From: Okapia johnstoni
Taxonomy: Eukaryota; Chordata; Mammalia; Artiodactyla; Giraffidae
DNA length: 64,000 nt
NCBI GenBank assembly: GCA_024291935.2
Contig: CM044313.1
Span: forward strand, 83,141,001-83,205,000
Direction of reading: 5' to 3'
A program made the position numbers and the translations under genes. Below the pieces are notes generated by a model. That model did not search any database. It saw only the letters and a program-made list of their open reading frames with translations, and had not been told where the DNA came from. Positions 41,601 through 53,000 of the stretch are shown piece by piece (within the stretch, counting starts at the first letter, position 1; the number at the start of each line of letters is the position of its first letter).

Positions 41601-44600
41601 GTGCTCTAACTCCTAAGCCCTTATGCTACTGTTCTATTGGCCCACCATGCCTGAAATACCCTCTACTACTTTAACAAGGTAATAATGACTTTTAAGGGAA
41701 GCGTGTTAGACTAAGTCACATCAAAGATCTGAACTCCATCCCCACCTTTGCCAATCTGCTGGCAGTGGCACTGTGTGTGGTCTCTTAACCCCTCTGGGAC
41801 TCTGTCCTCACACCCAAAAGGACTGAATCATGCTCAACTGGAACAGGGCTCAGATCACGAGGAATGCTGTACATATGAGAGTAGTTCGTAAACAGTAGTG
41901 CTTGATGAAATGTGGAAAAGTATTATCATTGCCCTTGTCTCATTACAAATTTCCTGCAATAAAATTCTGCTGAAAAACCATCTAAGATGTCTCTTCACCT
42001 GCCGGGGGATGATCTCGTGTTTCGTTTTCTGTCCCTCCCTATCCAGCACCCTCCCCCACTCCTTTGCAGTCACTTGATGGTTTGAATTGTGGTCAAGATT
42101 GTGCCTGCCTCGTCATCACTGTAAAACTTAAGTAACATGATGTCTAGTCTGTTGAAAAGGAGATAAAATTAAAGTACTGCCACTCAAGTCTGCCTAAGTC
42201 ATCTAATTTTCTTGATTTGATTTTGAAATCATATTTCCTTCTAAGAGGCAGGTAGATTGGTAATCGTCAAGATCATAGCTTTTGTACAAGGTAAACGGTT
42301 CTTCCCTTTTCTTCTTTTTACAGAATATATAGAGTTGGGAGAGTAGATAGAACACTCAAGATACAAATGGATGATAAAGTAACGTCTTATAATCTACTCT
42401 ACTTTATTGATTTCTTTTAAAAAAATTTTTAAACACTTTTATTTGGCAGTAATCTCAAACTTAGAGAATATGCAGGTATAAAAATGGCTTAATTGGATTT
42501 CTGAAGGGAAAATTTCTTCCTGGAGGTATTTATCTTCACTGGGAAAACAAAAAAGAAACAATGCTAGGATGTAGATTAAGTAAATGAGCCAGATTCTTAA
42601 GCTTCACAACTTATGAAAGGAAAACAATAAAGCATGCTAAAGTTGTATATAACTGTTTTAAAGCAGAACTTTCTTGGCATCTTCTCTTTCATGTTTTGCT
42701 TCTGAATTGTACTCATAAATAGTAGAAAGAGTTAAGATGAGATTATTTTTCAGAAATGATTATTTTTCCTGTGAGAACTCAAAATATGTTGATTAGAAGA
42801 ATATATAGTTGGTAAAAAAAAGAATTAGTCATTATACAGAATTTTTCTCTCCCTCTGTTATTCCGTTTTTCTCTATAGCTGATTTTTGTGAATCACTGTA
42901 ATCAACATTCTTAGGCCTTAAATGATTTTTCTTTCACTGAGCACTTGAGTCGTCTGCACGGTGGAGCTTCTTAGGAGTTTCAGGAAAAAATTTGTTTTCT
43001 ATTAGTGAACTCCGGCTTTTTCTCAATTTGTTCTAAACTTTCTTCTGTGAGATCCTAAATAATGTCTGACTTTTCATTTGTAAAAGTCATAAAGGAACCA
43101 ACTTTTATGATACAGTATTATTTGCTATGTATTTTCATTTTTATCTTTCCTTTTAGATGTACATACAACTGTGTTATCTTTTAATGTCTCTGGTTTGTAC
43201 TAAGGAAGCTCGAGTTTCCTCCTAGTATAAATACCTGTGTCATTTTGATGTGACTTTTTTAGAAATGGTTTCTATGGAAAGACTTTCATAATGAATTTGG
43301 TTTAAATATTTACTATCTAACGTATCCTCAAACTTTAAAGACTAGATTTTCATTTGTCAACAACACAAAACACTATCCATGATGTCCGTATCAAATCATC
43401 CACACCAGCATGTTGGTAGGAAGTTTTTAGAAAATATGGCAGGTTTTTATCTTTTGTGGTCATTGCTGCTTAACTGAAGCGATATTTGTTTCCAAAGTGC
43501 AAAATCTGTGCTAGGAATCTTTAAGGATAACAAGATGGGTGAGATGTGTAGTCTAGAGTCTTGCAGAGTTTATAAAGATATAGATATTCAAAGGTTTAAA
43601 TACAATATCTAAAGTACTAGCTGAAAGACCAGACCTAGAACCTGATATAAATCAGTACTCAATATACTAAAGGTCAAAGTTTAAAAAGTTTTGTTGTTCT
43701 TAAAAAGGGTAATTAAATAATTAAAAGTAATTTCCCCACAATGATAAACTTTGGTTTAATAATATAAGGATCTCATGTTGTTAAATCCAACTTAACAACT
43801 TAGCTACTATAATTCCAATTTAAAACATTATTATACCCTAAGTGCAATAGTCATTTTTGATTGTTAGATGCATTGAAGTTTTGTGACATTTCACAGTAGT
43901 TTAAATAATATAAACTCCAAGCTGTGGTGTTAAATAATGATTTTTTTAAAACAAAATGAGAAAGAGCCTTAATAGGAGGATCTACAAGAGTCACCAGGAT
44001 CATCAAATCACATAAACTGTAGTGCTCATTTTATCTTTAGTTTATTTGGGATGACAAAGAGAACTTTGAGTCGCTGTTGATGAGTTGTGTTTGCCGCTGC
44101 CTTAGCTGCTCTGGTCCCATCTTCTGGCCCATACTACTTGACTTCAGAGAAGGAAACTGAACAATACTGACACCATCACCTGGGCACCTCGGGTCCATTC
44201 TTCTCTTCACCGTTCCTGTTCTCTGAAGATGCACTTGATAGCACTGGGAGGATGTTTCCCTCCTTACTCTGGTCTTCCCTTAGTTCCTTGCTAGTGAGCA
44301 TGATAGGCTGGCCCCATTCTAAGCTCCTTCTGCATATTACCTTAATTAATCCTCACCTCAACTTTATCATGCCCCTCATCTAACAGTTGAAGAAATGGAG
44401 GGCAGAGAGAGGTTAAATAACTCGCCCAGTATTACCCGAGTAGTCGCAGTGTAGCTAAGGATCAAACATAGGCACGCTGCCCATGCTATTAACTTCACAG
44501 TCTCCGGTGAGTAATTGTTGAATGAATGAAAAGCATTTTCTCTCCAAATCTATTTGAAAATGCCATAACTGAGATAGCTTCTTCAACAGTCTTCTTAACT

Positions 44601-47600
44601 CCAATCTCCATTCCCTCTAGTCAGCATTAAATCCCACATCCAGACTGATATTTCAGGCTTTTTGTTGTGCTTTCATTACTGCCCTCAAGTCTTCTGAAAC
44701 ACATCAATCCACCTAAAATATTTATCCATGTATTTCACACATGTATACATTTTAATCTTTTAAAATGTCTCCTTTTTCTTGTGCACATGTACTTTCTGTG
44801 ACTAGAAAACTGGAAGAAACTATACATAATTTTTTTGGTTACAATATTTGTAACCAAAAAATTTGTCGTTTTTCATATTTAAAATAATGCACCAAATCTA
44901 TCATTCATATCAATGTGAGTGAAGTGAACTGAGCGAAAGCTGCTCAGTTGTGTCCGACTCTTTGCAACCTGATGGACTATGCAGTCCGTGGGATTCTCCA
45001 GGCCAGAGTGGGTAGCTGGAGTGGGTAGCTGTTCCCTTCTCCAGGGCATCTTCCCAACTCAGGGATTGAACCCAGGTCTCCTGCATTGCAGGCAGATTCT
45101 TAACCAGCTCAACCACCAGGGAAGCCCAAGAATACTGGAGTGGGTACCCTATCCTTTCTCCAGCAGAGCTTCCCAACCCAGGAATTGAACCAGGGTCTCC
45201 TGCATCGCAGGCAGATTCTTTATCAGCTGAGCTACCCAGGGAAGCCAATGGAAATGAAAAAAATCAGTGGTTTAAGAACCTGTTGACTGTTGACTACCAA
45301 TATGTCAGGGATTTTTATCTGACTTTTGAATGAGTCAATCAAAATGATAATTAGCAATTCTGATTCTAAAAGACATGTAAACTGGAATGTTGACATTCTC
45401 TATATTTATGTTACCATTCTGCTATGTGTCTGGAGTGGACCCATAACATGACAAAAAAATGAAGAACTCTGGTGCAAATCAAATATTTACATGGTTCCAC
45501 AATAGTACACACAAGTTAAGGTGATGCATAAAGAAATACTTAACAATGTCTATAGGCTAGATTCAGGGGGATTTGTTATAATGAGCATGCAGAGTCTCTG
45601 TAACCTTCTGAGAACCTCTAGTTCTGTTTGGTTTGTAAAGCATAGAGGGGAAAATAGCTCAGTGGCAACAAAAAGGACTTGAACCTTTAACTGTCTTTTA
45701 TTCAGCTTGATCCCTCCATTTTCTTCAACAAATTGAATTATAAGCAAAAGGATATAGGATTCCACGGGCATAATAGCATGGAAGTTGCAGGATTAGGGAT
45801 TGGGCCCTTGTTTGGCTTTCCATACTTCCCTCTGCTGGTGTGACTCAGGCAGCCAAACACTGCCTTTGGCTTTATGACCAAGGTCAGACATTCTAACTGT
45901 TCTGTTCTCCATGTGAGTGACTGTAGACAGGGAAGGTCAGGACTCAGTGAACTGCTGTTACCCAGGACATTTTCTTAAGTATAAAATAAGAAATTACGGC
46001 TTTTGTCATAAAGAAAGTGAAATCAGTTCACTGACAGTGGAAACAAGATGAGGATTACTGCCAGTTATGGGCAGTTGGGTAGTTACTTTTTGAAATATTT
46101 TTTTAAAAGTACGTCCAAGGAGCAAGTGAAGGCAAGTTTTCTTAAATACACTAACCAGTTGAAATATGAAAATGTTAAAATTTCTGAGCATTAAATTTAA
46201 ATGATGAAGAATAAAGATGTGCCCAGGGCACTTGTTCTGACATGGGGAGAAAAGATTATTGCAGATGACTGAACCAGAACAGAAGTTTAGAGAAGGTTAT
46301 CAAGGGAAATAAAAAGAAAAGTCACTTTTTCATCATGAGGACTAGAAACACCACTAATAGCATATCTAATTTTAAAATGCTCACATACAACTATTTTGAA
46401 TAACACTGATATGTCCTGGAAATTGAAATCAAGAAAAATTAAAAGAATGTAGGTAATAATAATGCAAACACATCTGTGTAACTCTTTAAAAGTAGTCTTT
46501 AATTTTTTTTTTCCTTTCCTTGCTACCCTTGGGTTTCACCCCTCAGGTCCTCAGTAGATATTTGTGGCATTGAATTGAAAGCAGTCATTGAATGCTAAAG
46601 CATGTACTAGGACTGTTTCTTCATTTGAGCCTCAAAATGGTTGTCTGATATAGTGGATGTACAAGGTAGGGGATATAACACAGAAACTGTGAGGTCAGAC
46701 AGAGGCCAACCACCAAGTTCTAGCAATAGGAGGCCTTGGGCTGAAGCAGTGGACCTATCTGAGCCTTAGTTTGCTCCTCTGTAAAACAGAGATATAAATG
46801 TTATCTAGGTATTAGGTTGAACCTCATTGGTGAGGAATGCCCCTGAGACATTAGCAGTGTGTCTGAGACAAAGCAAAACTCAGTCATTGTTAGCTATGAT
46901 GATGATTTAATCTGATGCTGCCGTTTAAGCAACAGTGGTTAAATGAGTCTCCAAACCATCCATCAAATTAGTACCAGGAGGTCTCTACTCCTAAGCTTAT
47001 GACCTTTAAAAAAAAATAATATAAGAAGGCAATCTCTTAATAATGGCATCTTGTAAATGGTCTTTCTGAATGAATAAAATATTGCTTCATGTTTATTGAA
47101 TTTGGACCATGTAATTATAGGAAAAAATGATGCTTCATTCCTAATTGTAAAGGTGTATATGTCTGACAACTTTTATTTCTATGGGCCATTAAAACATTAC
47201 TGTCTAATTATCCTAAGACTAGTGGCTTTGTTGAATTGGGTAGACATTAATTTTAAAGACTCAGGAGAAAGGCATATTAGGAGGACCTATACGTCAGAGC
47301 CTCAAAGAGAACTCACATTTTCATGGTATTTAAAAAAGCACAGCATATCAATTTTTGGATAAACTGCCCCAAAGGAAACCATTACCAACTTCCAAAAAGC
47401 TAACATCAGAAAATACCTATGAAATATACAGTTTATCAAATTCCACAGAAATGGATCTGATATGCTACTAAAAATAGAAGCACCTTGAGAGCTCCTAATG
47501 GAGATTAGTTTTACCAATACATTGTGTGGCAGGAGAGGATTAAGAACATTGTGAAGAATAAAATGGAGGAGACAAGGGAGTTAATCATTGCTGTGTGTTG

Positions 47601-49975
47601 TTTAATGATAATATGCAAATTTTTTGCCTATAAATGTGCATAGTTCTGAGATTTTAAATATATTCATCTTTGTATTAATGAATAACAATGTCTTCAAAGT
47701 CTAATCTATATCTACCTATGTTCTTACTGAATTTAATTTTAGACCATATACCAATTATCAAGGAATTTCTATATTATGTAAAGCTGAAAGGAAGGACATG
47801 GAATTTTCTGAAAATGGAAAATTACAATGCTTCTCTCTTATTTTTCTATTCAGTTTACATATAGCCAAAGATCACTTCATGGCAAACAGATGGGGAAACA
47901 ATGGAAACAGTGACAGACTTTATTTTGGGGGCTCCAAAATCACTGCAGGTGGTGACTGCAGCCATGAAATTAAAAGATGCTTGCTCCTTGGAAGAAAAGC
48001 TATGACCAACCTAGACAGCATATTAAAAAGCAGAGGCATTACTTTGCCAACAAAGGTCCATCTAGTCAAAGCTATGGTTTTTCCAGTAGTTATGTATGTA
48101 TGTGAGAGTTGGATTATAAAGAAAGCTGAGAGCTGAAGAACTGATGCTTTTGAACTGTGTTGTTGGAGAAGACTCTTGAGAGTCCCTTGGACTGCAAGGA
48201 GATCCAACCAGTCTATCCTAAAGGAAATCAGCCCTGAATGTTCATTGGAAGGACTGATGCTGAAGTTGAAACTCCAATATTTTGGCCACCTGATGTGAAG
48301 AACCAACTCATTGGAAAAGACCCTGATGCTGTGAAAGATCAAAGGCGGGAGGAGAAGGGGATGACAGAGGATGAGATGGTTGGATGGCATCACTGACTCA
48401 ATGGACATGAGTCTGAGTAGGCTCCGGGAGTTGGTGATGCACAGGGAAGACTGCCGTGCTGCAGTCCATGGGGTCGCAAAGAGTCAGACACACTTGAGCA
48501 ACTGAACTGAACTGAAAGATAATCTAAGTGATTTTGCATAAAATCCAATACTCTTCCTTTGACCACTGACAAGAAAATATGCACCTCTTTCTGTTTGCTG
48601 TGCTGGTATTAGTGACATTTTCACAATCCTGATTGTTCTATCTTGAAATCTCTGACTTTTAGAACCTCCTGCTTTCTCTCTCTTGGCTTCTGCGTTCAGT
48701 TAATTGGGAAGTCTGGGTAACTCTCCCTCTGCTGTGTGGGCTAGAGCATGCTCTTCCCTTAAGACTTGACCCCAACCCCATCACCTCCTCTAGGAAGCTC
48801 TGCTGAACCCCCAAGCCCAGTTGGCCCCTGTCTTTTGTATTTCCATAATCCTTTGGGGATGCCCATCTTATCACTGAGCTTGCCACATCTTGCTATAATT
48901 ATTGCCAATAATATTCTCCTAGGGCAGTGGTTCTCAAATTTCACCACATATTAGAGGCATAAATATTTAATTAAAAAGCAACTAAATTGGAATCTCTGGG
49001 GAAGTGAGACTCAGGCCAACATACATATTTTTAAAAGCAGCATGTCTCAAATTTTAACCTGTGTGGTGGTGGTGGTGGTAGTTTAGGCGCTAAGTCGTAT
49101 CTGACTCTTGTAACCCCATGGCTCCTGTAACCTGCCAGGCTCCTCAGTCCATGGGATTCCCCAGGCAAGAATACTGGAGTGGGTAGTCATTTCCTTCTCC
49201 AGGATATCTTCCCAAACCACATATTGAACCCACAGGCCCCTGTTTCCTGTGCTGCAGGTGGATTTCTTACCAGTGATCCACCAGAGAAGCCCCTTAATAT
49301 GCATAAAACTCACCTAAAATTCTGCTTTTGTTGAAAAGCACGTTCTGATTCAATGGATCTCAGGTGGGGGCCTAAGATTTACATTTCTAACAAGCTCCCA
49401 GGTGACACAGAGGCTGCTTATGCTAAAACAGCTAAAGTTCCCCCAAATGGTTATGTATTTTAGAAAACAATATACTCCTTATCTGTATTGATACCTGTAT
49501 CTTAAGCTCACTAACTTTTACCCAATATAGGACCACTTCTTTCTGCCACTACCTTTTCAGGTGAGTAGAGGTGATGAGAATTGTCTCAGAAATCAGAGTT
49601 TGGGTTGTCAATCTTTCAGCTGTAACTGGCCTTCCTCACTTCTATACACAATAAGTGCATCCCTTGCTAGCTGTGCCATGCACATATTTCTGTGTAAATC
49701 TTTCTGGCCTCAGAGAAATGCTGAGGAGCATTCATTAAGACAGCGGGGCTTCTCAGGTGGTGCTAGTGGTAAAGAACACGCCTGCCAATGCAGGAGACGT
49801 AAGAGACGTGGGTTCGATCCCTGGGTCAGGAAGATCCCCTGGAGAAGGTCGTGGCAACCCACTCCAGTATTCCTGCCTGGAGAATCCCCTGGAGAGAGAA
49901 GCCTGGTGGACTACAGTCCATGGCGTCGCAAAGGGTCAGAAATGACCAAAGCAACTGAGCGCGCACGTGCGCGCG

Positions 49976-50025
<50 letters not shown>

Positions 50026-53000
50026 TTAAGACAGCATGAGAAGGAAGGTCTTGCTACTTTTGCTTGTGCTTCAATTTTAAAGCTTATCTTGTATTCACTT
50101 CATGGTTTTATTTGTTTATTTTATTGAAGGATAATTGCTTTACAGAATTTTGTTGTTTTCTGTCAAACCTTGACATGAATCAGCCATGCTGCTGCTGCTG
50201 GTAAGTCGCTTCAGTCGTGCCCGACTCTGTGCGACCCCATAGACGGCAGCCCACCTGGCTCCCCCGTCCCTGAGATTCTCCAGGCAAGAACACTGGAGTG
50301 GGTTGCCACTTCCTTCAATGCATGAAAGGGAAAAGTGAAAGTGAAGCTGCTCAGTCGTGTCCGACTCTTAGCGACCCCATGGACTGCAGTCTACCAGGCT
50401 CCTCCATCCATGGGATTTTCCAGGCAAGAGTACTGGAGTGGGTTGCCATTGCCTTCTCCGGAATCAGCCATATGTATACATATATCCCTTCCCTTTTGAA
50501 CCTCCCCTCCATATCCTGCCCCATCCCACCCCTCTAGATTGATACAGAGCCTCTGTTTGAGTTTCCTGAGCCATATAGCAAATTCCTGTTGGCCATGACT
50601 CTGGCCTCCAGATCCATTTTCTGCTGCTTCTTGGACACTTATGTGGCTTTCTTTTTTCTCCTTCTACACCTGGTAGCCTCTTGCTCCCACACCCATTCTC
50701 TCATTTTCCTCCATTGTTGCTGTCATTCCTATCAACTTGCACCCAAATAACTGGAACCAAGGAATGCATATATAAATATAAACAGAACACACATATAAAT
50801 ATTACATTACTTACAATGTAAAAATGTATTTCTTCTACTTTTAAGTGCATTTGCTTAATCGCCTTATTTTTCCTCAGTTAATGCCTGTATCTGTTACATG
50901 AACAGATGAATCTTTTCAGTTTTAGGTCTTAAGAATAGGCTCTGAGTAGCTATTATTTATGGGCTTCCCAGGTGGCGCAGTGGTTATGAATCCACCTGCA
51001 ATGCAGGAGATGCAGGAGACGTGGGTTCAATCCCCTGGTCAAGAAGATAACCTGGAGGAGGAAATGGCAACCTACTCCAGTATTCTTGCCTGGAGAATCC
51101 CACGAACAGAGGAACCTGGTGGGCCACAGTCCGTGGGGTTGCAAAGAGACCGACACGATTAAAGCGACTTAGCACCATAGCACAGTTTAAGGTTCTGTTA
51201 GCTTTTGTACATCTTTATATGCCAATCTAACCACAGTCTTTTGGTTCTCAGAGTTTGCACCAAGGCACCCTGGCATGCAGCAGGGAACTCATTGCAGCAC
51301 CGGGAAATATTTTTAAAAATTGAGGGAAATACAGCAACCCTTGAGGTATCAAACATCTTGTGAATTACTAACTCAGAGTAGTTCACAGTTTCAACAGTAG
51401 GTGGCGCTACCTCCCTTTTGATGATGTCATATATTACTATTTGTGAAGCTGAGTTTCCCACAATGCACGTGCATGTGCTCAGCTGCTTCAGTCGTGTCCA
51501 ACTCTTTGTGACTCTATGGACTGTAGCCCTCCAGGCTTCTCTGTCCATGGGATTCTCCAGGCAAGAACACTGGAGTGAGTTGTCATGTTTTCCTCTAGGG
51601 GATCTTTCCCATCCAGGGATCGAACCTGTATCTCTTGCATTGCAGACAGGGTTTTCTACTGCTGAGCCATGGGCGAAGCCCATGTTAAAAAGCAAGTATG
51701 GTGCAGAAATCAATGTGGAAAAGTTGTGCAGTGCAAAAAAGTGGACCAAACTGTTGCCTCACGAGAAGCAAATCTGTCTTTCCTTTTTTAAATATTTATT
51801 TTTTTGCCCACGTCTAATTGTGGTAAAAAAATTGTAGTCTTATCTCTTTGTTGATAAAATATAAAGACAGATTCAGGAAAATGCCTTATCAATAGTTCAG
51901 GAACACCTCTTACATACATTTGATAGAGCAATGCTGGCATCTATGATAACTTCTTGGGCTTGACTTTTTCCCCAGCGGATATTTCTTCTTTATGGATTAA
52001 AACATCAAGGAGGTGGGGGAGGGTCAGACGAGGGGAGGAAGAAGGGCAATTTTCCTTGCTGCCAATAAAGTATACAAATCCAATGAATCAAATTGAAGCT
52101 GTGATTGTGAAGGGATTTTCCCACAAGCCTCTACATTTACCACCCACTGAAAGATCTGTTGATTATATCATTGTACTTTTGCAATGATATAAAAATAATC
52201 AGCTTCCATGCATTAAAGATTTAATAGAGTGTATTCAGTGGAGTTATCATCGATAACAATAACTTCTTTCTGCACCTACTGTGTGCCAGCTACTAGTTCT
52301 TGTCTCACTTTACAGCGCAACTCTATGAGGTAGATAGGCTTTGCTTCTGCATTTTCTAGATGAAGAAACCAAAGCCTGAAAAGGTTAACAACCTCGGTGG
52401 GCCACACAACTGGCACCTGTCAGCATAGTGAAACGGCCTCAGATCTGCCTGAGTCCACAGCTTGCAACTCTTCCCCACGGCAATATTACCTCTCACAATT
52501 ATAATCAAAAAACTGATTCTTCTGAGGTTTTACCCATTGCTGCTTCTAGTGTTTTGAAACATCTGTATTTAAAAATACGTGCTATTTTTTAATGTAAAAT
52601 GGCATCACAATTTGAGAAGAAAAAGAAGAGAAGAAAAAGGGGAGTCAGTTATTTAAATAAAGCACTTTTAAAAACTTAATCTTCGGTGACAATAATGTTA
52701 TTTGTATTGTAGAAAGTGCTTTCAAGACTATAAGGTTATTTTTTTTTACAATAATTGCCCTATTAATGTAGTGCTATTCAAATTTCACAAAGGAAATGGA
52801 GTGAAGTATGAGTAAGTGGACTGTCTTTCTTCAGCAGTCATGCAGCGTGTGAATTTCATGGCAAATACAAGGCTAGTCCCTCAAGGACCCATGTTGATGT
52901 TCACCCCTTCACTGAATACTTCCTCTCTTACTTTATGCCACATTAATAATTCACTTCATTGGAAAAATGCCTGGTTACCTCAGCCCAAACCATGAATGGT

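Noticed and set aside
44037..44234. 65-codon minus-strand ORF in a slightly GC-richer patch, considered as a processed pseudogene
   Set aside because: No poly-A tail, target-site duplication or recognisable parent protein seen.
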